From Acidimicrobiales bacterium (GTDB taxonomy: Bacteria > Actinomycetota > Acidimicrobiia > Acidimicrobiales > Aldehydirespiratoraceae): 64,000 nt of DNA. Shown one piece after another: positions 18,096 to 26,311 of the stretch. The notes below the pieces were generated by a model. It was not told the DNA's origin, did not search any database, and saw only the letters and a list, made by a program, of their open reading frames with translations. Position 1 is the stretch's first letter. Each line of letters opens with the position of its first letter. The translations under genes and the position numbers were made by a program. Location: NCBI GenBank assembly GCA_041394245.1, contig JAWKIR010000004.1, forward strand, positions 186,001 through 250,000, given 5' to 3'.

Positions 18096-18118
18096 GAAAG
18101 TACTGGGGTCAGACACCC
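18096..18118. repeat. REP-like element with GGGGTCAGACACC core
   Basis: Immediately after the nucleotidyltransferase stop there is AAAGTACTGGGGTCAGACACC, partly palindromic (GGGT...ACCC). The core GTCAGACACC recurs in tandem at 63123-63188. Similar AGTACTGGGGTCAGAC elements are, to my knowledge, dispersed in intergenic spaces of many bacterial genomes. The GGTGTCTGAC orientation resembles REP sequences mobilised by RAYT transposases, but no such transposase is in the window. Confidence 0.5.
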
Positions 18119-18125
18119 ATACCTT

Positions 18126-18140
18126 CTCCGGGAACCGGAG
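18126..18140 (+). terminator. Short hairpin between nucleotidyltransferase and VWA lipoprotein genes
   Basis: CTCCGG-GAA-CCGGAG is a perfect 6-bp stem with a 3-base loop, 31 bases after the upstream stop and 26 bases before the next start. There is no T-run, so it is either a weak terminator or part of the 5' leader of the lipoprotein mRNA. Confidence 0.35.
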
Positions 18141-18165
18141 GCGCCCGAGGGTCGTCAGAGTCCAC

Positions 18166-19536
18166 ATGAAGCTCCGCACGCTCTCTCTCGTTCTCGTGGT
18201 GATCCTCCTCGCGGCTGCCTGCGGTGACGACACCGAGGCCACCGGCCCCGAAGGCGCCACGACGACACTCGGCGGCGACCGCGGCTGGCTCGAGGGCGAC
18301 GGTCTCGAGTGGCTCGGCGGCAGTGACCGCGCCGGCGGCGACCTCGACATGGCGAGCGAGGCGGATCTCGCGACGGCCGACGGCGAGTTCACCGACATCG
18401 GCCCGATCGAGCCGCCGATCGACGACTCGCCGCTGCGGGCCGGTTCCATCGACGACGGCGACGACGTCGACGCGTATCTCGACTACCGCGCTCGCATCAT
18501 CGACTCGGGTATCGACGTGCGTGAACTCGACCTTCGTGATTCGACGGTGTTCACCGTCGTCGGCAACAACGGTCTGCCGGTGCTCGACGCGGTGATCGAG
18601 CTCTGGGATCCGACCGTCGACCGGGCCGTCGAGGCACCGATCGTGACGCTGCGGACCACCGCAGACGGATCCGTTCGATTCGCCCCGGGCGCGATGGCCG
18701 AGGGGTCGGATGCGCTGGTCGCCGTCGTTCGGGTGGGCGACACTTCGGTCGACGTCGAGTTCGAGCGGGGTGCTCCGTCGGTCGATGTCACCGTCGACGC
18801 CCCCGGCGGTGTCGACGGCTCGGTGCCGCTCGACATCCACTTCGTCCTCGACGCCACGGGCTCGATGGGCGACGAGATCTCCCGCCTCCGCGACAACATG
18901 ACCTCGGTCGCCACCCAGATCGCCGCCCTTCCGAGTGCGCCCGACGTGCGCTTCGGCATGACCGTCTATCGCGACGAGGGTGACCTGTTCGTCACCCGCA
19001 CGTTCGACCTCACCGACGATCTCCAGTCGTTCCTCGACGCGCTCGCCGACGTGCAGGCCGACGGCGGCGGTGACTACCCCGAGGCGCTCGACGAGGCCCT
19101 GGCCGACGCGCTCGACAAGCCGGCCTGGCGTCGGGACGGTGCCGTCGAGCTGGTGTTCCTCATCGCCGATGCGCCCCCGCAGATCGACCGCGCCGTCCAG
19201 CAACCCTCGTCGGCGTCGGCGATTGCCGCGGCCGAGGCCGGCGTGAAGATCTTCCCGGTCGCGGCCAGCGGCACCGACGATCAGGCCGAGTACGTGATGC
19301 GGGAATTGGCCTTCGTCACCGGTGGACGCTTCGTGTTCCTGTCCTATGGCGTCGACGGCTCGTCGACCGCTACCGGTGATCGCACCGACATCACCGCCGA
19401 CGACTACGACGAACTCCCGCTCGACGCCCTCGTCGTGCGCCTGGTGCAGGACGAACTGTCGGCCCTCACCGGCGACGATGCGGCGCCGGTACCGACCACC
19501 ACGGCACCGATCACGACCACGACCTACGAGCAGTAG
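18166..19536 (+). CDS. VWA-domain lipoprotein
   Basis: A 456-residue exported protein. The ATG at 18166 starts a lipoprotein signal with the lipobox AAAC (Cys19), followed by an acidic linker. Residues about 125-210 look like a beta-sandwich of the carboxypeptidase-regulatory type. A von Willebrand A domain follows from about 222 with the metal site DATGSMGDE (D229, T231, S233) and later FLIADAPPQ. The C-terminus is Thr-rich. VWA domains bind protein ligands through a metal ion; here it would display on the outer face of the membrane. No partner gene is evident. Confidence 0.85.
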   Translation: MKLRTLSLVLVVILLAAACGDDTEATGPEGATTTLGGDRGWLEGDGLEWLGGSDRAGGDLDMASEADLATADGEFTDIGPIEPPIDDSPLRAGSIDDGDDVDAYLDYRARIIDSGIDVRELDLRDSTVFTVVGNNGLPVLDAVIELWDPTVDRAVEAPIVTLRTTADGSVRFAPGAMAEGSDALVAVVRVGDTSVDVEFERGAPSVDVTVDAPGGVDGSVPLDIHFVLDATGSMGDEISRLRDNMTSVATQIAALPSAPDVRFGMTVYRDEGDLFVTRTFDLTDDLQSFLDALADVQADGGGDYPEALDEALADALDKPAWRRDGAVELVFLIADAPPQIDRAVQQPSSASAIAAAEAGVKIFPVAASGTDDQAEYVMRELAFVTGGRFVFLSYGVDGSSTATGDRTDITADDYDELPLDALVVRLVQDELSALTGDDAAPVPTTTAPITTTTYEQ

Positions 19537-19549
19537 ACACGCTGCGAGA

Positions 19550-20200
19550 TCAGTAGATCGTCGGCAGCAGCGTCAGCAACGTCTCGAGGGCGTCGGGATC
19601 TCCCTCGGCGCGGATGCGACCGTCGGCGCGTAGCTCGTCGGCACTCGCCGAACCGCCGATCAACGCCGCCAGTGCGCTCCCCGACATGGCCACGGTCGCG
19701 TCGGGTGTGTGGCCCTCGACCACCCGGAGCAGGCCGGGGGAGATCTCCACAGAGAGATTCGCGTCGTCGATGGTCATGCGGACGATCGACCGCTGGGCGA
19801 TCTCGAGGAGATCGAGTCGCTTGCGTCGAGAGCAGTCGGCCAGGGCGTACGCGAGCATCCAGTCGTTGATGGTGACGTCGACGAGCATCGGCAACCCGAA
19901 GTCGAACAGCGCGCTGATGACGGGCGCGATGCCCTCGCCCCGTTCGGTCAGCGCGTAGCGAGCCTTGGGCTCTTCGAGTTGATGGACGATTCCGTACGCG
20001 GTCAGCCGGTCGGTCGCGTCCGAGAGCTCGGTGTCGGTGAGCCCAGGGTTGCGTTCGATGAGGCCCTGACGGCTCTGCGGGCCGGCCCACAACATGTCGC
20101 GCAGGAGCAGCAGTGACCAGCGATCACCGATCGCATCGAGCGCCACCGCCACCGGACAGAACTGATTGAACCCCACTGCCGGTGTCGCGTTCCCCGCCAT
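19550..20200 (-). CDS. HxlR-type transcriptional regulator with SCP2-like C-terminal domain
   Basis: A 216-residue protein. Residues 15-105 are an HxlR winged helix: CPVAVALDAIGDRWSLLLLRD, then GLTDTELSDATDRLTAYGIV and the wing YALTERGEGI. Residues about 125-216 resemble a sterol-carrier-protein-2-like domain (VRMTIDDANLSVEI, DATVAMSGSALAALIGG, GRIRAEGDPDALETLL), a combination seen in some actinobacterial HxlR regulators. The C-terminal domain could bind a lipid or acyl ligand. It is divergent from the HMG-CoA-synthase-like/thiolase operon, with a 137-base intergenic region, and is a natural candidate for its regulator. Confidence 0.82.
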   Translation of the reverse strand: MAGNATPAVGFNQFCPVAVALDAIGDRWSLLLLRDMLWAGPQSRQGLIERNPGLTDTELSDATDRLTAYGIVHQLEEPKARYALTERGEGIAPVISALFDFGLPMLVDVTINDWMLAYALADCSRRKRLDLLEIAQRSIVRMTIDDANLSVEISPGLLRVVEGHTPDATVAMSGSALAALIGGSASADELRADGRIRAEGDPDALETLLTLLPTIY

Positions 20201-20337
20201 TGGGCCACAGTACGCGTTCGGCGGGTGATCTGGCGCATCCCTTCCACTTCTTGCGTTCCGGTCGGGATCGTCCGCTTTCGGCGCCCGAGCGACACCCCGG
20301 TATCGTGCTCACGGTTCGTCCGAGTCTCAGGAGTTTC

Positions 20338-21762
20338 ATGCGCGGCATCATCGCCAGCGGGGCCTACATCCCTCATCGTCGTCTCGACCGCGCAGAGATC
20401 ACTGCGCTCTTCGGAAAGGGTGGAGGCAAGGGAACCCGGGCGGTCGCCGGCCACGACGAGGACACCACCACGATGGGTGCCGAGGCCGCCCGCATCGCCC
20501 TGTGCACGGCGGGCGACGTGGCGATCGATTCGATCTGGTTCTCCACCTCCACACCGGCGTATCTCGAGAAGACCAACGCCACCGCGATCCACGCCGCGCT
20601 GCGGCTCGAACCATCGGTCGGCGCGCTCGACATGGGCGGTGCGCTGCGGTCGGGCATCGGTGCGCTGCGGACGGCGCTGCAGGGTGGCGGAACCACTCTC
20701 GTGATCAGCGCCGACATCCGCGATGGCATGGCGACCTCGGCCGACGAGGCCAGCGGCGGTGACGGCGCAGCAGCGCTGATCATCGGCGACGACTCCGCCG
20801 GTCCGGTCATCGCCGAGTACGTCGGTGCCGGCATCGCGACCGACGAGTTCCTCGAACGTTGGCGCGTGCCGGGTGGTGAACGTTCCCGGGTCTGGGAGGA
20901 ACGCTTCGGCGAGGTCACCTACGCCCCGCTGATGAAGGCCGCGTTCGAGGCGGCACTCACGAACGCCGGCATCGCGGCCGACGACATCGACCACCTCGCG
21001 GTGGCCGGCATGCACATGCGGGCGATCCAGCGCGGGAGCAAGGCGTTCGGGGCGGCGGCCGAGAAGATGGTCGGCGATCTGTCGTCGACGGTCGGCAACA
21101 CCGGCACCGCCCACCCCGCCATGCTCCTCACCTCGGCGCTCGAGGCCGCCGGGCCCGGCGAACTGATCGCCGTCGTGATGTTGGCCGACGGTGTCGAGGT
21201 CGTGATCGTACGGACCACGCCGGCGATCGCCGACTACCGGCCCTCGGCTCCCGTGGCGGCCCAGGCCGCGGCCGGCGCGCCGATCAGCTACGGCAAGTTC
21301 CTCTCGTGGCGCGGAATGGTGGCGGTCGAGCCACCGAACCGGCCGGCCCCGAACCGGGTCTCGGCCAGCGCCGCCCACCGGCGCGAGGACTGGAAGTTCG
21401 GTTTCGTCGGTACCCGTGATCGCAGCAGCGGCATGATCCACCTCCCTCCCGCCCGCGTCTCGCAGAAGGGCGGCGCCGTCGACGACATGGAGCCGGTCGC
21501 GATGGCCGACACCCAGGGAACCATCGCCGCGTTCACCGTCGACAAGCTCGTGTACTCGCCCAGCCCGCCCGTCGTGTTCGCGGTCGTCGACTTCGACGGC
21601 GGCGGGCGTGCTCCGCTCGAGTTGACCGACGTCGACCCCGACGAGGTCGAAGTCGGTGGCCGGGTCGAGCCCACCTTCCGGCGCCTCTCCACGAGCGACG
21701 AGATCCACAACTACTTCTGGAAGGTCCGACCCGTCAGGGACGGACAGGGAGGCGAGGGCTGA
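20338..21762 (+). CDS. HMG-CoA synthase-like/thiolase-fold protein with C-terminal OB-fold (DUF35-like)
   Basis: A 474-residue protein starting at ATG 20338, preceded by AGGAG. The first 310 residues have the HMG-CoA-synthase/KAS III fold (IIASGAYIPHRRL, VGNTGTAHPAMLL). At the position of the catalytic cysteine the sequence reads DMGGALRSG, so Cys is replaced by Leu. Residues about 320-470 form an OB-fold-like tail in which the DUF35 zinc-ribbon cysteines are absent. It is followed after two bases by a thiolase. Such paired proteins act together in CoA-thioester cleavage in steroid and lipid catabolism, where one partner is structural. I infer a regulatory or scaffolding partner role rather than catalysis. 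Confidence 0.75.
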   Translation: MRGIIASGAYIPHRRLDRAEITALFGKGGGKGTRAVAGHDEDTTTMGAEAARIALCTAGDVAIDSIWFSTSTPAYLEKTNATAIHAALRLEPSVGALDMGGALRSGIGALRTALQGGGTTLVISADIRDGMATSADEASGGDGAAALIIGDDSAGPVIAEYVGAGIATDEFLERWRVPGGERSRVWEERFGEVTYAPLMKAAFEAALTNAGIAADDIDHLAVAGMHMRAIQRGSKAFGAAAEKMVGDLSSTVGNTGTAHPAMLLTSALEAAGPGELIAVVMLADGVEVVIVRTTPAIADYRPSAPVAAQAAAGAPISYGKFLSWRGMVAVEPPNRPAPNRVSASAAHRREDWKFGFVGTRDRSSGMIHLPPARVSQKGGAVDDMEPVAMADTQGTIAAFTVDKLVYSPSPPVVFAVVDFDGGGRAPLELTDVDPDEVEVGGRVEPTFRRLSTSDEIHNYFWKVRPVRDGQGGEG

Positions 21763-21764
21763 TC

Positions 21765-22958
21765 ATGGGTTCACACGGCATCAAGGACCAGGTTGCGATC
21801 ATCGGAATGGGATGCACCCCGTTCCTCGAGCACTGGGACAAGTCGCTCGACGACCTGATCATCGACGCGGCGCAGGCGACGTATGCGTCTGCGGGCATCG
21901 CCCAGGAGGACGTCGACGCCTTCTGGTTCGGCACCTCGCAATCGGCGGCGTCGGGGCTCGCGCTGGCCGGGCCGCTCAAGATCCAGGGCAAGCCGGTCAC
22001 CCGGGTCGAGAACTATTGCGCGACGGGTTCCGAGGCGATGCGCAACGCGGCCTACGCCGTGGCCTCGGGTGCCTACGACGTCGTGATGGCGCTCGGCGCC
22101 GAGAAGGTCAAGGACGGCGGCTACCAGGGACTCAACGCGTTCCCGATTCCGACCGACGGGACCCAGCGGACCCTCACCGCCGCGGCGATGTTCAGCCTGA
22201 TCCTCCCCGCCTACTCGGAGAAGTACGGCGTCGACGAGGACGAGCTTCGCTACGTCGTCGCCAAGATCGCCGAGAAGAACCACTACAACGGTGCCCGCAA
22301 CCCGCTGGCCCAGTTCCGGCGGGAGACCAGCGCGGAGCAGATCTGCCAGATGGCCGCGGTGGCCGGTCGGCTGTCGGTCTTCGATTGCGCGGGAGTGGCC
22401 GACGGCGCCGCAGCGGTGATCATGTGCCGGGCCGAGGACGCCCACAAGTACTGCCCGAACCCGCTCTACATCAAGGCGCTGTCGTTCGTCGCCGGCACCG
22501 GGGCCGGTTCGCTCGATCCCGACTACGACTACACGACGCTCACCGAGTCGAAGTGGGCGGCCGACGATGCCTACGCCCAGGCCGGCGTGACCGACCCCAA
22601 GGCCGAGATCGCCATGGCCGAGGTCCACGACTGCTTCACCCCGACCGAGTTGGTGCTCATGGAGGACCTCGGGTTCTCCGATCCGGGCGGTGCGTGGCAG
22701 GACGTGCTCGACGGCGCCTTCCGGCTCGACGGACGGCTCCCCGTCAACACCGATGGCGGGCTCAAGTCGTTCGGTCATCCGGTCGGCGCGTCCGGGCTCC
22801 GGATGCTCTACGAGGTCTGGCTCCAGCTGCGGGGCGAGGCCCCCGAGGAGCGACGCATCCCGGTGACCGATCGCAACCTCGGACTCACCCACAACCTCGG
22901 CGGCTACCCCGGCGAGATGGTGAGCTTCGTCGGCATCTACGGCCCCGAGCTGGGCTGA
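21765..22958 (+). CDS. SCP2-type thiolase / acetyl-CoA acetyltransferase family protein
   Basis: A 397-residue thiolase-fold protein. The nucleophile Cys is present in VENYCATGSEAMRNA, the C-terminal catalytic His in GGLKSFGHPVGASGLR, and the thiolase region AMAEVHDCFTPTEL is intact. It should cleave or form a carbon-carbon bond in an acyl-CoA. It is in one operon with the preceding HMG-CoA-synthase-like protein (two-base gap), matching the two-component thiolase/DUF35 arrangement used in side-chain degradation. The acyl substrate is unknown. Another thiolase-like gene lies at 61650-63116. Confidence 0.88.
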   Translation: MGSHGIKDQVAIIGMGCTPFLEHWDKSLDDLIIDAAQATYASAGIAQEDVDAFWFGTSQSAASGLALAGPLKIQGKPVTRVENYCATGSEAMRNAAYAVASGAYDVVMALGAEKVKDGGYQGLNAFPIPTDGTQRTLTAAAMFSLILPAYSEKYGVDEDELRYVVAKIAEKNHYNGARNPLAQFRRETSAEQICQMAAVAGRLSVFDCAGVADGAAAVIMCRAEDAHKYCPNPLYIKALSFVAGTGAGSLDPDYDYTTLTESKWAADDAYAQAGVTDPKAEIAMAEVHDCFTPTELVLMEDLGFSDPGGAWQDVLDGAFRLDGRLPVNTDGGLKSFGHPVGASGLRMLYEVWLQLRGEAPEERRIPVTDRNLGLTHNLGGYPGEMVSFVGIYGPELG

Positions 22959-22997
22959 CACTCCGCCCGATCCTCGCGCGGCGGGTAGCGTCGGCCC

Positions 22998-24416
22998 ATG
23001 GATGCCGATGACCTCGCCTTCGCAGGGATCGCCGCGCAGGCGGAACTCATCCGCACGGGCGAGATCACCTCGCGCGAGCTCGTCGAGCTCTACCTCTCCC
23101 GCATCCAGCGGATCGACCCGGAACTCAACGCCTTCCGTGAAGTGTTCGCCGAAGAGGCCCGCGCCGCTGCGGCCGATGCCGACGAACGGATCGGCCGAGG
23201 CGACCAGGCGCCTCTCCTCGGCGTGCCCGTCGCCTTCAAGGACGAGCTCGACATGGAGGGAAGGGTCGCCCGTCACGGCACCAGCGCCTACGACGAGCCG
23301 GCGACGGCGAACGCGGTACACGTCCAACGGATGCTCGACGCGGGTGCGATCGCGCTCGGCAAGACCGCGCTGCCCGAACTCGCCGTCTGCGGCTTCACGG
23401 AGAGCATCACGTCGGGCGACACGCGCAACCCATGGGATCTGTCGCGCACGCCGGGCGGGTCCAGCGGTGGATCGGGTGCGGCCGTCGCGGCCGGACTCGT
23501 CGGCGCAGCGTCGGCCAGCGACGGCGCCGGTTCGATCCGCATACCGGCCGCGCTCAACGGTCTCTTCGGGCTGAAGCCGCAGCGCGGGCGCGTGTCGCTC
23601 ATGCCCGAGGCGGAGCACTGGCACGGCATGTCGAAGACCGGGTGCCTGACCCGCCGGGTGGCCGATGCCGCGCTCTGGCTCGATGTCGCCCGGGGACCGG
23701 CTGACGGAGACGCCCACCGACCGCCGCCTCCTGACGGGTCCTACGTCGAGGCTGCCCGGACACCCCCTCCCCGGCTTCGCATCGGTCGTTCCCGGGCGAC
23801 AGTGCGGGCCCTGGTGCCGCCGCTCATGGAGGCGGAGGCCCTGTCGGCCCTCGACCGGGCCACCGCGGTTCTCGAAGGTCTGGGTCACGGCGTCGAGGAA
23901 CGAGACCCCGACTACGGCAACGCCGGCAACCCGATGATCGCGCTCTATCTCTCGGGCGTGCGCGAGCACCTCGACACGGTGCCGCACCCGGAGCGTCTCG
24001 AGGCGCGGACGCGGGCCTTCGGACGGCTCGGAGGGATGATTCCCGACCGGGCGGTGCGCAGCGCGTTGCGAGATCAGGACGCGCACGCGGCGCGTATCAA
24101 CGAGGTCTTCGACCACGTCGATGCCCTGATGACGCCGGTGACGTCGACCTTGCCGGTACCGGTCGGCCGGTGGCGGGGCAAGGGAGCGGTCCGGACGCTC
24201 ATCGGCATGAGCCGCGTCTACCCCTACACGGCGATCTGGAACTACACCGGCCAGCCCGCTGCGGCGATACCGGTGGGCTTCACCGACGGCGGGCTGCCGC
24301 TCTCGGTGATGCTGATCGTGCCGCCCAACCGGGAGGACCTCATCTTCTCGCTGGCGGGTCAGATGGAGGCCGTGATCGGCTGGCCCGACCGGCGACCGCC
24401 GCTCGACGGGACCTAG
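22998..24416 (+). CDS. Amidase signature family amidohydrolase
   Basis: A 472-residue enzyme with a full Ser-cisSer-Lys triad: K81 in VAFKDELD, the Gly/Ser-rich GGSSGGSGAAVAAG (serines 155/156) and the nucleophile S179 in GAGSIRIPA. It hydrolyses an amide, possibly in nitrogen salvage or detoxification. It is too distant from obvious GatA partners (no gatB or gatC nearby) to be the tRNA amidotransferase. It starts at ATG 22998, 39 bases after the thiolase stop. Confidence 0.88.
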   Translation: MDADDLAFAGIAAQAELIRTGEITSRELVELYLSRIQRIDPELNAFREVFAEEARAAAADADERIGRGDQAPLLGVPVAFKDELDMEGRVARHGTSAYDEPATANAVHVQRMLDAGAIALGKTALPELAVCGFTESITSGDTRNPWDLSRTPGGSSGGSGAAVAAGLVGAASASDGAGSIRIPAALNGLFGLKPQRGRVSLMPEAEHWHGMSKTGCLTRRVADAALWLDVARGPADGDAHRPPPPDGSYVEAARTPPPRLRIGRSRATVRALVPPLMEAEALSALDRATAVLEGLGHGVEERDPDYGNAGNPMIALYLSGVREHLDTVPHPERLEARTRAFGRLGGMIPDRAVRSALRDQDAHAARINEVFDHVDALMTPVTSTLPVPVGRWRGKGAVRTLIGMSRVYPYTAIWNYTGQPAAAIPVGFTDGGLPLSVMLIVPPNREDLIFSLAGQMEAVIGWPDRRPPLDGT

Positions 24417-24506
24417 TACCCGGCGCGATCCGCTGCCGCCCGGCTAAGAACTGGTGGAAGACGTCGGCAGAGGAGTTCCATCATCATCTCGCCGCAACCG
24501 GTTCCC

Positions 24507-25397
24507 GTGATCGAGGCCGTCGGGCTCACGAAGCGGTTCGGCTCGCTCACGGCGGTCGAATCGCTCGATCTGCGCGTCGAGCCGGGAGAGGTCTTCGGTT
24601 TCCTCGGTCCGAACGGCGCCGGCAAGTCGACCACCATCCGGTTGCTGCTCGACCTCATCCGGCCGACGAGCGGTGCTGTTCGACTCTTCGGACTCGACAG
24701 CCGCGCGGACGCGGCGGCCATCCATCGTCGGATCGGGCTGGTGCCGTCCGAGGTCTCGATGCCGCGCGACCTCACGGCTGAGCGCTACCTCGCCTTTCGC
24801 GACGATCTGCGCGGTATCGACACCGGAGCCGCCCGGCGGCGGCTGGCCGACCGTCTGGGGGCGACGCTGGAGCGTCGGCTCGGCGAGATGTCGACGGGCA
24901 ACCGCCAGAAGGTCGCGTTGATCCAGGCGCTCGCCCACGATCCGGAACTCATCATTCTCGACGAGCCGAGCCGGGGACTCGATCCCCTGGTGCAACACAC
25001 GCTGCACGACCTGCTCCGGGACCGGGTCGATGCCGGGGCGACCGTGTTCCTGTCGTCACACAGCATCGCGGAGGTCGACCGGACCGCCGACCGCATCGGG
25101 ATCATCCGCGACGGTCACCTGATCGCCGTCGAGCAACTGGCCGACGTCAAGGCCCGCACCGCTCGCACGATCGAGCTCGATTTCGCCGTCCCGATCGATC
25201 CGGGAGTCTTCGCCGCGCTGCCGGGCGTCGACGGTGTCGTCGCGTCGGACGCTCGCATCTCGGCTCGGGTTCGGGGTTCGGCCGACGAGTTCCTGCGCAC
25301 GGCGCTGGCCACCGGCGAGGTGCTGTCGGTGCGCAGTGCCGAGGCCGATCTCGAGGACGTCTTCTTGCAGTACTACAAGGCCGTGGACGAGTCGTGA
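24507..25397 (+). CDS. ABC transporter ATP-binding protein
   Basis: A 296-residue ATPase of the drug/antibiotic-exporter type. Walker A is GPNGAGKST (34-42), the signature is degenerate (MSTGNRQK, about 128-135) and Walker B is LIILDEP (148-154) followed by SRGLDPL. The C-terminal 80 residues form the regulatory tail common in DrrA/CcmA-like exporters. GTG at 24507 is the start. It overlaps the permease gene by GTGA, so the two form a complete half-transporter pair in the inner membrane. Confidence 0.92.
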   Translation: MIEAVGLTKRFGSLTAVESLDLRVEPGEVFGFLGPNGAGKSTTIRLLLDLIRPTSGAVRLFGLDSRADAAAIHRRIGLVPSEVSMPRDLTAERYLAFRDDLRGIDTGAARRRLADRLGATLERRLGEMSTGNRQKVALIQALAHDPELIILDEPSRGLDPLVQHTLHDLLRDRVDAGATVFLSSHSIAEVDRTADRIGIIRDGHLIAVEQLADVKARTARTIELDFAVPIDPGVFAALPGVDGVVASDARISARVRGSADEFLRTALATGEVLSVRSAEADLEDVFLQYYKAVDES

Positions 25398-26185
25398 GGG
25401 CATCGTTCGTCATCGCTCGCCGGTTCCTGACGGAGCGTCGCCTGCTGGTCGGCGGGGTGTCGGTCGGGGCCGCGCTGACGTTGTCGCTCCAGATGGCCAT
25501 GTACCCGAGCATTCGCGACAGCCTGGGGAGCATGACCGAGGGTCTTCCCGACGCCTTCGTCCAGCTCATCGGGAGCAGCGAGTTCGCGTCGCCCGAGGGA
25601 TTCCTCCAAGCCGAGGCCTACGGGACGATGGGGCCGATCCTGGTGATCCTCGTCGCCATCTCGATGGTGTCGTCGAGCCTGCCCGGTGCGGAGGCATCGG
25701 GGCGGATGACCATGCTCGCCACCTCGTCGGCGACCCGGCGAGCGATCGGTGTCGGAGCGGCCGTCGCGGTTGGCGGTGCCGTGACCATGATCACCACCGT
25801 CTACTGGCTCGCGACGATCGTGGGGTCGTCGATCGCCGGCCTCGACATCGCCGTCTCGCGTCTCACGGCTGCTGCATTCTCCCTCTGGCTCCTCGGTCTG
25901 GCCGTGGGGGCCATCGCCTTCCTGGTCGGCGGGGCGACGGGCGCGCGCGGGGCGACGATCGGCGTCGCCGGCACGGTTGCCGTGGGCAGCTTCCTCACCT
26001 ACGGACTCCTGCCGCTGTCGGAACGCCTCGCGTGGGGGCGTGGCATCTCGCTGTGGTACCCGTATGCCGAGCACGAACCCCTCGTCCACGGGTTCGATCC
26101 GTGGAACTCGCTGCTGCTCGTCGGGGTCATCGTGATCGGCACGCTCGGCGGGTTGTTTTGGTTCGGTCGACGCGATCTCGGCTAG
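25394..26185 (+). CDS. ABC-2 type permease
   Basis: A 263-residue membrane protein with about six hydrophobic segments (for example AVAVGGAVTMITTVYWLATIV, here in part). A short extracytoplasmic stretch follows the first segment (MYPSIRDSLGSMTEG). It pairs with the ATPase that ends at 25397. The pair would export a hydrophobic molecule or a lipid. No substrate gene is next to it; the downstream gene is a surface protein. Confidence 0.85.
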   Translation: MRASFVIARRFLTERRLLVGGVSVGAALTLSLQMAMYPSIRDSLGSMTEGLPDAFVQLIGSSEFASPEGFLQAEAYGTMGPILVILVAISMVSSSLPGAEASGRMTMLATSSATRRAIGVGAAVAVGGAVTMITTVYWLATIVGSSIAGLDIAVSRLTAAAFSLWLLGLAVGAIAFLVGGATGARGATIGVAGTVAVGSFLTYGLLPLSERLAWGRGISLWYPYAEHEPLVHGFDPWNSLLLVGVIVIGTLGGLFWFGRRDLG

Positions 26186-26311
26186 GAGGGGGTGGGCCGA
26201 CCCGGGCGGCGGGGCATGTTACGGTCTCGTGACGAACGCGGCGCGGGCTCGGAGTGTCACGTGTTTCGAACCAGATCTTCATTTTCGACCCCACCGCGCC
26301 GACCGAGTTCT

